A stretch of DNA of 64,000 bases from Seongchinamella unica (GTDB lineage Bacteria > Pseudomonadota > Gammaproteobacteria > Pseudomonadales > Halieaceae). Shown in pieces: positions 51,321 to 60,961 of the stretch (positions within the stretch are counted from its first letter, which is position 1; every line of letters begins with the position of its first letter). The translations under genes and the position numbers were made by a program. Location: positions 1,231,724-1,295,723 of the forward strand of contig NZ_SMSE01000001.1 of NCBI RefSeq assembly GCF_004354085.1, given 5' to 3'. The notes under the pieces are model-generated. The model saw nothing but the letters and a program-made list of their open reading frames with translations. It was not told the origin of the DNA and made no database searches.

Positions 51321-51326
51321 TATAAT
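51321..51326 (+). promoter_or_regulatory. -10 element upstream of rpoZ
   Basis: A consensus TATAAT 43 bases before the rpoZ ATG, in the 123-bp gap after gmk. No clear -35, so strength is unknown. Confidence 0.45.
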
Positions 51327-51368
51327 TTCCGGTTCCGTTTTATTACTTACTATTGGGAAATTTGATTC

Positions 51369-51635
51369 ATGGCACGTGTAACCGTTCAAGATTGCCTGGA
51401 AAACGTTGCGAACCGCTTTGAGCTGGTCATGGTAGCCAGCAAGCGAGCCCGGCAAATGGCCACCGGCGGCAAGGATCCCCTGGTTGATGAGGAATCCGAC
51501 AAGCCCACCGTTATTGCCCTGCGCGAAATTGCCGAAGGCCTGGTCACCCCGGACATCCTCACTCGCGAAGACGAACTGGAAGCCGAGGAGGAGCTGGCGG
51601 AAGTCATGATGGAGGCCAGCAGCGAGTCCCTCTAA
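51369..51635 (+). CDS. rpoZ: RNA polymerase omega subunit
   Basis: 88 aa starting [20 protein letters not shown], with [23 protein letters not shown] and an acidic C-terminus. Omega stabilises the beta' subunit and forms part of the ppGpp site 1. It is 33 bp before spoT. Confidence 0.98.
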   Translation: MARVTVQDCLENVANRFELVMVASKRARQMATGGKDPLVDEESDKPTVIALREIAEGLVTPDILTREDELEAEEELAEVMMEASSESL

Positions 51636-51668
51636 GCTCCACCAGGGGCATCGCGGGGCAGCAAAGTT

Positions 51669-53789
51669 ATGAACGCCGTGCAACCTATCGATGCCCTTAC
51701 CCACACGCTCCAGAGCTATCTCACCCCGGAGCAAAGCAACAGCGTAAGACGAGCCTACTACTTCGCCGAACAGGCCCATCACGGCCAGCTGCGGCGCAGT
51801 GGCGAACCTTACGTCACCCATCCGCTGGCAGTTGCCATCATCCTCGCGGACATGCACATGGACCACCAGAGCCTGGTGGCGGCCATGCTTCACGATGTCA
51901 TCGAAGACACCGGCATTCCCAAGTCCGCTATCGGCGAACAGTTTGGCGCCCCGGTGGCGGAACTGGTTGACGGGGTCAGCAAACTGACCCAGATGGAATT
52001 CGAGTCGCTGGAAGAGAAACAGGCGGAGAATTTCCAGAAGATGGCGCTGGCCATGGCACGTGACATCCGGGTGATTCTGGTGAAACTGGCAGACCGCCTG
52101 CACAACATGCGCACCCTGGGTGTGCTCCAGACCAGCAAGGCTCGCCGCATCGCCAGGGAGACTCTGGATATCTACGCGCCCATTGCCATGCGCCTGGGCA
52201 TGAACAACGTGCGCATGGAGTTCGAGGACCTGGGTTTCAGCGCCCTGCACCCCATGCGGGCACGGCGCATCAAGGCGGCCATGCGCAATACCCGCGGCCA
52301 CCGCAAGGAACTGGTGGACAAGATCCGCCAGCAGATCGAGGCCACCCTGGAACAGGAAGGTCACCAGGCCGAGGTCATGGGCCGGGAAAAGCACCTCTAC
52401 AGCATCTACAAGAAGATGAAGTCCAAGCGGAAATCCTTTTCCGAGATCATGGACATCTACGCCTTTCGTATCATCGTTGACTCGGTGGACACCTGCTACC
52501 GGGTGCTGGGCTGCGTGCACAGCCTGTACAAGCCGGTGCCCGGCGAGTTCAAGGACTATATCGCCATCCCCAAGGCCAACGGCTACCAGTCGCTCCATAC
52601 CGTGTTGATGGGCATGCATGGGGTACCGATTGAAATCCAGATACGCACCCGGGAAATGGAAGACATGGCCAACAACGGCATTGCCGCTCACTGGCTGTAC
52701 AAGAGCGACACCCAGTCGGCCAACGGCAGCCACGCCCGGGCCCGGGAATGGGTACAGGGTCTGCTGGAAATGCAGCAGCGGGCGGGCAATTCGCTGGAGT
52801 TTATAGAAAGCGTCAAGATTGACCTGTTCCCGGACGAGATCTACGTATTCACGCCCAAGGGGCGCATTATGGAGCTGCCCCGGGGCGCCACCGCAGTGGA
52901 CTTCGCCTACGCGGTGCACACCGATGTGGGCAACAGCTGCGTCGCCTGTCGCATCAACCGTCGACTGGCGCCCCTGTCGGAACCCCTGCAAAGCGGCCAG
53001 ACCGTGGAAATTCTCACCGCCAAGGGGGCCAGCCCCAATCCCTCCTGGTTCAACTACGCGGTGACCGCCAAGGCGAGGACCAACATCCGCCACTTCCTCA
53101 AGCACCAGACCCGTGAGGATTCCGTTGCCCTGGGCCGCCGACTGCTGGACCGGGCCCTGGCCGCCATGGACAGCAGCCTGGAGACCATCCCTGAAGACGA
53201 GATGGGCGAATTCCTGAGCGAACACCAGTACGACAGCCTCGACCAGCTGGTGGAAGATATTGCCCGGGGCAATCGCCTGCCCGCCATCACCGCCCAGCAA
53301 ATTCTCGGCGAGGTGGGCGCGGACCAGAAGGAGCCCGACCATGCCCACCCGGTGGCGATCCGCGGCACCGAGGGCTTTATGCTCACTTACGCCAAATGCT
53401 GCCACCCGATTCCCGGTGACCCTATCGAAGGCTACCTGAGTTCGGAGAAAGGCGTCGTAGTGCACCGTGAGCGCTGCAATAACCTGGGCGACATGCGCGG
53501 TAACAGCGAGCGTCTGGTAGCCCTGCGCTGGGACGACCAGGTCGAGGGCGAGTACGCGGTGGAGCTGCGGATCGAGGTGGAAAATCGCCGTGGCATGATC
53601 GCCGTGCTGGCCACCAGGATCAACGCCATGGGTGTCAACATCGAGAAAATTTCCACCGAGGACAAGGATTACCAGTTCACCTATGTCGACCTGGAAATGA
53701 TGGTGAAGAACCGGGTACACCTTGCGCGAATCATGAAACGCTTGCGCAGCACCAATTCTGTGCGCAAAGTAGTCCGCATCAAAAACTAG
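51669..53789 (+). CDS. spoT: bifunctional (p)ppGpp synthetase/hydrolase SpoT
   Basis: 706 aa. The HD hydrolase domain has HHGQLRRSGEPYVTHPLAVA and LHDVIEDT. The synthetase domain (about 240-360) has YAFRIIVDSVDTCYRVLG and KDYIAIPKANGYQSLHT. TGS (about 390-450, IYVFTPKGRIMELPRGAT) and a C-terminal ACT domain (about 635-706) follow. It sets the alarmone level in response to starvation. The HD motif is intact, which distinguishes it from RelA. Confidence 0.98.
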   Translation: MNAVQPIDALTHTLQSYLTPEQSNSVRRAYYFAEQAHHGQLRRSGEPYVTHPLAVAIILADMHMDHQSLVAAMLHDVIEDTGIPKSAIGEQFGAPVAELVDGVSKLTQMEFESLEEKQAENFQKMALAMARDIRVILVKLADRLHNMRTLGVLQTSKARRIARETLDIYAPIAMRLGMNNVRMEFEDLGFSALHPMRARRIKAAMRNTRGHRKELVDKIRQQIEATLEQEGHQAEVMGREKHLYSIYKKMKSKRKSFSEIMDIYAFRIIVDSVDTCYRVLGCVHSLYKPVPGEFKDYIAIPKANGYQSLHTVLMGMHGVPIEIQIRTREMEDMANNGIAAHWLYKSDTQSANGSHARAREWVQGLLEMQQRAGNSLEFIESVKIDLFPDEIYVFTPKGRIMELPRGATAVDFAYAVHTDVGNSCVACRINRRLAPLSEPLQSGQTVEILTAKGASPNPSWFNYAVTAKARTNIRHFLKHQTREDSVALGRRLLDRALAAMDSSLETIPEDEMGEFLSEHQYDSLDQLVEDIARGNRLPAITAQQILGEVGADQKEPDHAHPVAIRGTEGFMLTYAKCCHPIPGDPIEGYLSSEKGVVVHRERCNNLGDMRGNSERLVALRWDDQVEGEYAVELRIEVENRRGMIAVLATRINAMGVNIEKISTEDKDYQFTYVDLEMMVKNRVHLARIMKRLRSTNSVRKVVRIKN

Positions 53790-53808
53790 GGCAAGCAGGA
53801 GCACGCAC

Positions 53809-54192
53809 GTGAGCAACCGCGCCATTATTTCCACCCCGGACGCACCGGAAGCCATTGGCCCCTATTCCCAGGCGGTAAAAGTAGGCAATACCGTATGGAT
53901 CTCCGGGCAGATCCCGCTGGTTCCCGGCTCCATGGAGCTGGTTACCGGCGACATCAGCGCCCAGGCGACCCAGGTATTCAACAACCTGGCGGCCATCGCC
54001 GAGGCCGCCGGTGGCTCACTCAACCATGCCGTCAAGATCAATATCTCCCTGACCGACCTGGGCGATTTTGCCGCGGTCAACGAGGTCATGACCGACTTCT
54101 TCAGCCAGCCCTACCCCGCCCGTGCCTGCGTGCAGGTCGCCGCCCTGCCCCGGGCGGTAAAGATCGAAGTCGAAGCCATTCTCGCCGTCTGA
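53809..54192 (+). CDS. ridA: RidA family enamine/imine deaminase
   Basis: A 127-aa trimeric protein (YjgF/YER057c/UK114). SNRAIISTPDAPEAIGPYSQAV, WISGQIPL, NHAVKINISLTDLGDFAAVNEVM and YPARACVQVAALP with the catalytic Arg are intact. It clears reactive 2-aminoacrylate. GTG start. One-base overlap with oxyR (TGATG). Confidence 0.96.
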   Translation: MSNRAIISTPDAPEAIGPYSQAVKVGNTVWISGQIPLVPGSMELVTGDISAQATQVFNNLAAIAEAAGGSLNHAVKINISLTDLGDFAAVNEVMTDFFSQPYPARACVQVAALPRAVKIEVEAILAV

Positions 54193-55091
54193 TGACACTC
54201 ACCGAACTGCGCTATCTCGTTGCCCTGTCGGAAGCGGGACACTTCCGCAAGGCCGCCGACGCCTGTAACGTCAGCCAGCCTACCCTCAGTATCGCCATCA
54301 AAAAGCTGGAAGAAGAACTGGGCATCAGCCTGTTCGAGCGCGCCAGGCATAAGGTGAGCCCTACTCCCATCGGCGAGCGCATTGTGGACCAGGCCCGCAC
54401 GGTGCTGCAGGAAATAAACAACCTGGTGAACCTCGCAGAACAGGGGAAGGACCCGCTGGGCAGTGTGCTCTCCGTGGGCGCCATCTACACCGTGGGACCC
54501 TACCTGTTCCCCCGTCTGGTGCCCCGTATCAGGAAGCTGGCCCCGGGCATGCCCATGTACATCGAGGAAAGCTACACCGCAGACCTGCGGGTGAAGTTGA
54601 GCAGCGGCGCCCTCGATGCGATTTTCATTGCCCTGCCATTCACCGAGCCAGAGGTGGTTACCCGACCCCTGTTCGATGAACCGTTCATGGTCTTGATGCA
54701 AAAAGATCATCCGCTGGCCGGCGACAGGGAAATTGAGCCAGCTGCCCTGGCGGAACACCGGGTGCTGCTGATGGGTGAGGGGCACTGCTTTCGCGACCAG
54801 GTCCTTGAGGCCTGTCCGGGGCTGCAGGAATCCATTGCCGCCCATAACGCCAGGGACCAGGCCGTCGTAGAGGGCAGCTCGCTGGAAACCCTCAAACACA
54901 TGGTGGCCAGCGGCATGGGCATCACCGTGCTGCCGGAATCGGCAGCCAGCGTCGCCTCCTATGGCGAACAGGACCTGGTGCTGCGGCCGTTCACCGATCC
55001 CACCCCCCACCGCACTATTGCCCTGGCCTGGCGAGTTACTTATCCCCGCCACCAGGCGATTGATGTGCTCGCCGAGGCGCTGAAGGATTAG
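54192..55091 (+). CDS. oxyR: hydrogen peroxide-inducible regulator OxyR
   Basis: 299 aa, LysR family. The HTH (FRKAADACNVSQPTLSIAIK) is followed by the redox regulatory domain with Cys199 (GEGHC) and Cys208 (LEACPG), the same positions as in E. coli OxyR, so the disulfide switch is preserved. It activates peroxide defence genes. The ATG overlaps the ridA stop, and its own stop overlaps the recG start. Confidence 0.96.
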   Translation: MTLTELRYLVALSEAGHFRKAADACNVSQPTLSIAIKKLEEELGISLFERARHKVSPTPIGERIVDQARTVLQEINNLVNLAEQGKDPLGSVLSVGAIYTVGPYLFPRLVPRIRKLAPGMPMYIEESYTADLRVKLSSGALDAIFIALPFTEPEVVTRPLFDEPFMVLMQKDHPLAGDREIEPAALAEHRVLLMGEGHCFRDQVLEACPGLQESIAAHNARDQAVVEGSSLETLKHMVASGMGITVLPESAASVASYGEQDLVLRPFTDPTPHRTIALAWRVTYPRHQAIDVLAEALKD

Positions 55092-57157
55092 TGGCCGGAA
55101 TTGCCAGTGACCCGGTAACCCAGCTGCGCGGTGTCGGCCCCAAGCTGGCGACAAAGCTTGCCGACGCCGGCATCCAGCGAGTGGAAGACCTGCTGTTTCA
55201 CCTGCCGCTGCGCTATCAGGACCGCACCCGCGTGACGCCCATCGGCGCTGCCCAGGAAGGGGTGGATGTGGTGATCGAGGGCGACGTGCGGGTAGCCGAT
55301 ATTGCCTTTGGCCGTCGCCGCAGCCTGGTGGTCAGGCTGCAGGATGGGTCCGGCACCATCAGCCTGCGCTTTTTCCATTTCTCCGCGGCGCAGAAAAACA
55401 ACCTCAAACCGGGCACTCGCCTGCGCTGTTTCGGCCAGGTACGCCGCGGCAGCAGCGGGCTGGAAATGTATCACCCGGAATACCGCCAGGTTAACGAAGG
55501 CGAGGCCCTCGTCGAAGAAGTGCTGACACCGGTGTATCCGGCTATCGGGGGTATTGGCCAGAACCAGTGGCGCAATCTCTGCGCCCAGGCGGTGAACCGG
55601 CTTAAACACACCGCGCCACCGGAGTTACTGCCCGCCAACCACCGCCTCACCTATGGTCTCGGTGACGCCCTGGTTTATCTGCATTCACCCCCGCCCGACG
55701 CCCCCCAGCAAGCCCTGCGCGAGGGCGAACACCCGGCGCAACTGCGGCTGGCGCTGGAGGAACTGGTTGCCCACAACCTGACCTTGCAGGGCTTGCGGGC
55801 CCAGCAGCAGTCGGAGGGTGCACCCGTGCTGGCCGGCAACCCCGCGCTGCTCAACCGGTTCCTGGACTCACTGCCGTTCACCCCCACTGGTGCCCAGCGA
55901 CGGGTAATGGCGGAGATTCACGACGACATCACCCGCCCCCATCCCATGCTGAGACTGGTACAGGGTGACGTGGGGTCGGGCAAAACGCTGGTGGCAGCGG
56001 CAGCGGCACTGCAGGCCATTGCCAGCGGTTACCAGGTGGCCATCATGGCGCCCACCGAGATTCTCGCCGAGCAGCATCGCAACAATTTCGCCAACTGGTT
56101 CGCCGAACTGGAGATTAACATTGCCTGGCTGAGCGGACGCAGCAAGGGTAAAAAACGGCAAGCCGCGTTACAGGCCATTGCCTCCGGACAGGCGGCGTTG
56201 GTGGTCGGTACCCATGCCCTGTTTCAGGACGATGTGCTCTTCGATCGACTGGGCCTGGTGGTGGTGGATGAGCAACACCGCTTCGGCGTCCACCAGCGAC
56301 TGTCGCTCACTGAGAAATCGGGGAAAAATGTTGGCAGGCCGCACCAGCTGGTAATGACCGCCACCCCCATACCCCGCACCCTCTCGATGGTGGCCTACGC
56401 CGACCTCGACTGCTCGGTCATCGACGAACTGCCGCCGGGGCGCCAACCGGTGGAGACCGCGCTTATCGACAACAGCCGACGGGAGCAGATTGTCGAGCGG
56501 GTCAGCAATGCCTGCGCGGGTGGACGCCAGGCCTACTGGGTCTGCACCCTGGTAGAGGAAAGTGATGTGTTGCAGGCACAGGCAGCCGAAGCAACGGCCC
56601 GGGAGCTGGCGGAGGCACTGCCAGGGCTGCGCGTGGGCTTGGTGCACGGGCGGCTCAAGCCCGCCGAAAAAGACGCCGTGATGGCCGCATTCAAGGGCGC
56701 CGAGCTGGACCTGCTGGTGGCAACCACCGTGATCGAGGTGGGAGTCGATGTGCCCAATGCGAGCCTGATGATCATAGAAAACCCGGAACGCCTGGGCCTG
56801 GCCCAGCTACACCAGCTGCGCGGACGGGTGGGTCGTGGCACCGCCGCCAGTCATTGCGTTCTGCTGTACCAGAGTCCGCTGTCCTTCAACGGCAAACAGC
56901 GCCTGCAGGCCATGCGCACCAGCAATGACGGGTTCTTTATCGCCGAGAAAGACCTGGAACTGCGCGGGCCGGGTGAAGTACTGGGCACCCGGCAAACCGG
57001 CCTTATGGAGTTTCGCATCGCCCAACTCCCGGCCCACAACCATTTACTCGGGGAGGTCCAAAGACTGGCCGGGGAAATACAGGCCACCCGTCCTGACCTG
57101 ATCGAGCCGCTGATCAAGCGCTGGACCGGCAGCAACCGCGAATTTGCCAAGGTGTAA
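55091..57157 (+). CDS. recG: ATP-dependent DNA helicase RecG
   Basis: 688 aa. The N-terminal OB-wedge domain (about 50-160) binds forks. Motif I GDVGSGKT, motif II DEQHRFG, motif III TATPIPRT and the C-terminal LRGRVGRG and PGEVLGTRQTG are complete. It reverses stalled forks and processes recombination intermediates. GTG start at 55091 overlapping oxyR, the Pseudomonas-type oxyR-recG pair. Confidence 0.98.
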   Translation: MAGIASDPVTQLRGVGPKLATKLADAGIQRVEDLLFHLPLRYQDRTRVTPIGAAQEGVDVVIEGDVRVADIAFGRRRSLVVRLQDGSGTISLRFFHFSAAQKNNLKPGTRLRCFGQVRRGSSGLEMYHPEYRQVNEGEALVEEVLTPVYPAIGGIGQNQWRNLCAQAVNRLKHTAPPELLPANHRLTYGLGDALVYLHSPPPDAPQQALREGEHPAQLRLALEELVAHNLTLQGLRAQQQSEGAPVLAGNPALLNRFLDSLPFTPTGAQRRVMAEIHDDITRPHPMLRLVQGDVGSGKTLVAAAAALQAIASGYQVAIMAPTEILAEQHRNNFANWFAELEINIAWLSGRSKGKKRQAALQAIASGQAALVVGTHALFQDDVLFDRLGLVVVDEQHRFGVHQRLSLTEKSGKNVGRPHQLVMTATPIPRTLSMVAYADLDCSVIDELPPGRQPVETALIDNSRREQIVERVSNACAGGRQAYWVCTLVEESDVLQAQAAEATARELAEALPGLRVGLVHGRLKPAEKDAVMAAFKGAELDLLVATTVIEVGVDVPNASLMIIENPERLGLAQLHQLRGRVGRGTAASHCVLLYQSPLSFNGKQRLQAMRTSNDGFFIAEKDLELRGPGEVLGTRQTGLMEFRIAQLPAHNHLLGEVQRLAGEIQATRPDLIEPLIKRWTGSNREFAKV

Positions 57158-57164
57158 CGCTAAA

Positions 57165-57266
57165 AAATTTGGGGTCAGAGTAAAAACTTGGAATGCGACC
57201 AAGATAATACAATCATCCGGTTTGAAGTTTTTACTCTGACCCCAAATTTTTACTCTGACCCCAAAT
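57165..57266. repeat. three copies of TTGGGGTCAGAGTAAAAA repeat
   Basis: Copy A (plus) at 57169-57188, copy B (inverted) at 57226-57246 and copy C (same direction as B) at 57246-57266. A and B form a large stem with about 40 bp of AT-richer DNA between them; B and C are direct repeats sharing a junction. This GGGGTCAGAGTAAAA type of repeat is familiar next to REP-associated/IS200-like Y1 transposases, but no transposase is present here. Copy C encodes the end of the DUF1415 gene. Confidence 0.75.
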
Positions 57267-57825
57267 GTGTCTGCGGATCGAACAGCGCATTCCAGCGGAG
57301 CTGCAGCTCTGCTGGCCCCAGGGCTTCCAGCCGCTCCACGTTGCGCCCCGGAATCCCCGCGGGATCGGGATAATCCAGTAACACCCGCTCCAGCATATCC
57401 TCCCTGATCAGGTGGATGGTAGGCCAGGGGGAGCGGTTGCTGAAGTGGCTGGCGGCATTCGCGGGCTCGCCCTCGAACTGGTAGTCCGGGTGAAAGCTGG
57501 CCAGCTGGATAACGCCCTCCAGTCCGGATTCGCCAAGCAGGTCGTGGGCAAGTCCAAGGAAATCCAGGTAGTCCTCGAAATCGGCGAGGGCCGTGGTGAA
57601 CACCAGCAGGCTGGTGGCAATCTCGGATTCAGGGCTCGATTGAACCCGATCCAGTTCAGAGAGGAAAAAATGCTGCAGCGCCGAGGGATCGGCCGCCGGG
57701 CAGGTCACAATTCGCAGCTGGGGTGAAGTCAGCAGCGGCCGGGCGAACGGGCAGAGGTTGAGACCCACCACAAACTCATCGAGCCAGCGGCGGGTCTGCT
57801 CTTCTGCAGGCCCGGGATCCAGCAT
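57250..57825 (-). CDS. DUF1415 family protein
   Basis: 191 aa. CPFARP, LLVFTTALADFEDYLDFL, GVIQLASFHPDYQFEG and ANAASHFSNRSPWPTIHLIRE are DUF1415 signatures; function is unknown. The last codons and the TAA stop (Leu-Gly-Ser-Glu-stop) are supplied by repeat copy C, so the native C-terminus may have been replaced. It is 2 bp after the rubredoxin reductase gene, on the same strand. Confidence 0.85.
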   Translation of the reverse strand: MLDPGPAEEQTRRWLDEFVVGLNLCPFARPLLTSPQLRIVTCPAADPSALQHFFLSELDRVQSSPESEIATSLLVFTTALADFEDYLDFLGLAHDLLGESGLEGVIQLASFHPDYQFEGEPANAASHFSNRSPWPTIHLIREDMLERVLLDYPDPAGIPGRNVERLEALGPAELQLRWNALFDPQTHLGSE

Positions 57826-57827
57826 GC

Positions 57828-59198
57828 TCAGGCCATAATGGCCGGCAGTTCCTTCTGCAGCGTCATCTTATGCCGGGTGGCCTCACCGGTGAGGGCAAAG
57901 CCCAGCAGGGCACCGCCGCTGTCGCGGAACTCAGCCTTCACGTTGTGGCCATCGATTTCGAAGCTCCACTCACCCTGTGCGCCTTCGGCGGGAGGCGCCA
58001 CGGTGACCGGGCAAGCGGGCACCTTGATGGTAACGGGCATTGCGGGGTAGCTGACTTCGGTCGGCTCACCGGCCAGGGTCTTGCCCAGGGCTCTGGCCTG
58101 GGCCATCAGCGGTGCCACATAAACCAGCACGTGCCCGTCTACCTCGGCACAGTCTCCCATGGCGTAAACATTGGGCGCGCTGGTTTCCAGCAGGCGGTTG
58201 GTCACTACGCCGCGATTGGTTTTAATACCTGAGGCCTGGGCCAGGTCCACACGGGGACGCACCCCCACGGCGGAAACCACCAGGTCAGCGACGATGGTTT
58301 CGCCGTTGTTCAGACTGACCTCAACACCCACAGCGGCCTTATTGACCTCGGTCACCAGCGGTCCGAAGTGGAATCTGGCGCCTTTCTCTTCCAGCGCCGC
58401 CTGCACCGCCTTGCCCGCGGGCTCGGGGAGCAGCGTCGGCAGGCAATAACCCAGCGGATCCACGGTCTCGGTCTGGAAACCGCCATTGATCAGGTCGTTG
58501 GTGTACTCACAGCCGATCAGGCCACCGCCGATCAGGCACACCTTCTTCACGTCGTTTTTCTTCATCGCCGTGCGGAAGTCGTCGTAGTCCAGCAGGTCGT
58601 TAATCGAGTACACCCTGTCCAGGCCGTCGCCGGCGATGGGCGGCCGGATCACGTCGGCCCCCAGGGCCAGTACCAGCTTGCCATAATGCACGGCGGTATC
58701 GGTATCGCCGACCTTGATCAACTGGTGTTCGGTATCAATCGCGCCCACCTTGGTCATGGTCCAGACGCTGGCCTTGAGCATACGACCCATGCTGCCCGCA
58801 TCCATTTGTGCGAGGTCGTCGGTGGACATGTCCTTGGTGAACCCGGTGGAAAGCATCGGCTTGGAGTAGGAGCGACCATCGTCAGAGGTAATCAGGATCA
58901 GCGGCGTGTCCTGATCGTGCTTGCGAAATTCCCGGGCCAGACCATAACCAGCGAGGCCCGTGCCGAGAATGACCACTGGCGCATGGACGGTATCCACCGC
59001 CGGTTCCTCATGGTGGGGAGTGTCGTCTACCGGGGATTCCTCCAGCAGTTCGAAGTCTTCCTTGCCCACACCACAGTCGGGGCAAAGCCAGTCCTCGGGG
59101 ACGTCTTCCCAGCGGGTGCCAGGGGCGATGCCGTCATCGGGCCAGCCCTGTTTCTCGTCATAAATCAGGCCGCAGACTATACATTCCCATCTACTCAT
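57828..59198 (-). CDS. rubredoxin / rubredoxin-NAD(+) reductase fusion
   Basis: 456 aa. Residues 1-50 are a rubredoxin with CIVCG and CPDCG iron ligands and the [17 protein letters not shown] core. Residues about 72-456 are an FAD/NAD reductase ([42 protein letters not shown]). It would pass electrons from NAD(P)H through FAD to rubredoxin, for alkane hydroxylase or oxygen/peroxide detoxification. In Pseudomonas these are separate genes near ubiC. The ATG at 59198 is chosen; the longer frame lies in the divergent promoter region. Confidence 0.93.
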   Translation of the reverse strand: MSRWECIVCGLIYDEKQGWPDDGIAPGTRWEDVPEDWLCPDCGVGKEDFELLEESPVDDTPHHEEPAVDTVHAPVVILGTGLAGYGLAREFRKHDQDTPLILITSDDGRSYSKPMLSTGFTKDMSTDDLAQMDAGSMGRMLKASVWTMTKVGAIDTEHQLIKVGDTDTAVHYGKLVLALGADVIRPPIAGDGLDRVYSINDLLDYDDFRTAMKKNDVKKVCLIGGGLIGCEYTNDLINGGFQTETVDPLGYCLPTLLPEPAGKAVQAALEEKGARFHFGPLVTEVNKAAVGVEVSLNNGETIVADLVVSAVGVRPRVDLAQASGIKTNRGVVTNRLLETSAPNVYAMGDCAEVDGHVLVYVAPLMAQARALGKTLAGEPTEVSYPAMPVTIKVPACPVTVAPPAEGAQGEWSFEIDGHNVKAEFRDSGGALLGFALTGEATRHKMTLQKELPAIMA

Positions 59199-59238
59199 CG
59201 TTGTTCTCGCTCGTGCTGTCTTTGCTTCTGGGTGTAAC

Positions 59239-59269
59239 TTTCCCGGCGCTGCACACAGCGCCCGGGAAA
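59239..59269. repeat. hairpin in the rubredoxin-reductase/ubiC intergenic region
   Basis: TTTCCCGGCGCT, short loop, AGCGCCCGGGAAA with one bulged C. It sits about 40-70 bp upstream of the rubredoxin-reductase start in the 202-bp divergent gap. Role unclear: leader RNA structure or operator. Confidence 0.35.
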
Positions 59270-59400
59270 ACAGATTCAGGGGAGGCAACACTATAAGGTT
59301 GTGTGAAAATTGTGCAAGCGCAATCTGGGCCCCGGACGCTGGCAATTTGAGCCAGCGGCGCCTTGCAAGCGACCGGCTGATCGCGCATCCTCGCCCCTTC

Positions 59401-60057
59401 ATGAATGAAGACGCCTGCACAGCCAATGCATCCCCGCCACCAGCCGGTCACCGGGTTCACCGGGAGCCCCTGTGGCGACCGGTCAAACAGTTCACCACCG
59501 GCGAGCTGGCGCCGGCTGTGCGGCGCTGGCTGCTGGACGACGGCTCCCTCACCGGCCGCTTGATCGATCAGTGCCGCGGTCCGTTCAGCGTGCAACGGCT
59601 GTATCAGGGCTGGGACGTCCCACTACCATCGGAACGCCGGCTGCTGCGCCTGCCGCAGCGGCAGCTGTCCATCGTGCGCGAAGTGGTGCTCCGGCAGGGC
59701 GATGACAGCGTGGTGTTTGCCCGCTCGGTTCTGCCCCTCACCAGCCTGACCGGCAAGCTGGCACACCTGCGGCGACTACAGAACCGTCCCCTCGGGGCGA
59801 TTCTTTTCAATCACGCCGGCATGCGTCGCAGTCCCTTCGAGGTCGCCCGGCTGGACGGGGCCAGCGACTACATCCCCGCGTTTCTGCGACAACAGGAACC
59901 GGCCTGGGCCAGGCGTTCCCGCTTTACCATCGACGGCCGGAGCCTGATGGTGAGCGAAGTTTTTCTGCATGCCTTCCAGCCCTGGCCCGCGGTACTGCCC
60001 GTCCACAGAACCCAGCGCGGCAAAGTCAGCGCTGCAATTCTCAGCCCGAAACAGTAA
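59401..60057 (+). CDS. ubiC: chorismate pyruvate-lyase
   Basis: A 218-aa enzyme turning chorismate into 4-hydroxybenzoate, the first step of ubiquinone synthesis. [47 protein letters not shown] and LGAILF match UbiC. The ATG at 59401 gives a slightly long N-terminus but is the only ATG near the family start. It is followed by ubiA. Confidence 0.93.
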   Translation: MNEDACTANASPPPAGHRVHREPLWRPVKQFTTGELAPAVRRWLLDDGSLTGRLIDQCRGPFSVQRLYQGWDVPLPSERRLLRLPQRQLSIVREVVLRQGDDSVVFARSVLPLTSLTGKLAHLRRLQNRPLGAILFNHAGMRRSPFEVARLDGASDYIPAFLRQQEPAWARRSRFTIDGRSLMVSEVFLHAFQPWPAVLPVHRTQRGKVSAAILSPKQ

Positions 60058-60087
60058 GCTTGGAGCCCCGCCCCAGGTAACCGCACC

Positions 60088-60948
60088 ATGCCCACCGAAT
60101 CCAGATTACAGGCCCTGTTACAGCTGATCCGTTTCGACAAGCCCATAGGCACCCTGCTGTTGCTGTGGCCCACCCTGTGGGCCCTGTGGATTGCGGCGCA
60201 GGGTGTGCCGGACTGGGACCTGCTGCTTATTTTTTGCCTGGGAACCTTCCTCATGCGTTCCGCCGGATGCGTGGTTAACGATCTCGCGGACCGCCACTGG
60301 GACGGTGAGGTAAATCGCACCCGGGGCCGGCCACTGGTCACCGGCGCGGTGTCGGCAAAGGACGCACGGCTGCTGTTCCTGGGCCTGCTGGTCAGTGCCT
60401 TTGTACTGGTGCTGCTCACTAACACGCTGACGATAAAATTATCGTTCGCGGCGGTGGCGCTGGCCTCAACCTATCCCTTTATGAAGCGCTACACCCACCT
60501 GCCACAAGTGGTGCTGGGTGCGGCATTTTCCTGGGGCATCCCCATGGCTTTTGCCGCCCAGACCGGCGAATTGCCGGCGGGGTTGTGGCTGTTGTATGGC
60601 GGCAACGTGCTGTGGACCATGGCTTACGACACCAAGTACGCCATGGTGGATCGCGAGGACGACCTGGTCGTCGGCATTAAATCCTCCGCCATCCTGTTCG
60701 GCGACCGTGACCGGGTCATGATCGGCATGCTGCAGCTGGGGTTTCTTGGCTTGATGGTGGCTGCCGGTGTTGAATTCGGGCTGGGCACGTTCTATTACCT
60801 GGGACTGGTCGGGGCGGCAGGCCTGTGCGTATATCACCAATACCTGATACGCGAGCGGGACCCGGCAACATGCTTCAGGGCTTTCCTTCACAACAACTGG
60901 GTGGGCGCGGTGATTTTCGCCGGTCTGCTGCTGGACTACGCTTTTTGA
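60088..60948 (+). CDS. ubiA: 4-hydroxybenzoate octaprenyltransferase
   Basis: A 286-aa inner-membrane prenyltransferase with about eight or nine helices. The two Asp-rich motifs are [20 protein letters not shown] and [33 protein letters not shown] is the typical start. It attaches the polyprenyl tail to 4-hydroxybenzoate made by UbiC. Confidence 0.97.
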   Translation: MPTESRLQALLQLIRFDKPIGTLLLLWPTLWALWIAAQGVPDWDLLLIFCLGTFLMRSAGCVVNDLADRHWDGEVNRTRGRPLVTGAVSAKDARLLFLGLLVSAFVLVLLTNTLTIKLSFAAVALASTYPFMKRYTHLPQVVLGAAFSWGIPMAFAAQTGELPAGLWLLYGGNVLWTMAYDTKYAMVDREDDLVVGIKSSAILFGDRDRVMIGMLQLGFLGLMVAAGVEFGLGTFYYLGLVGAAGLCVYHQYLIRERDPATCFRAFLHNNWVGAVIFAGLLLDYAF

Positions 60949-60961
60949 GGCCGGGGTCACG

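Noticed and set aside
51288-53855. 855-codon open frame on the minus strand opposite spoT
   Set aside because: Antisense shadow of spoT; composition is His/Val/Gly-rich and low in normal protein features.
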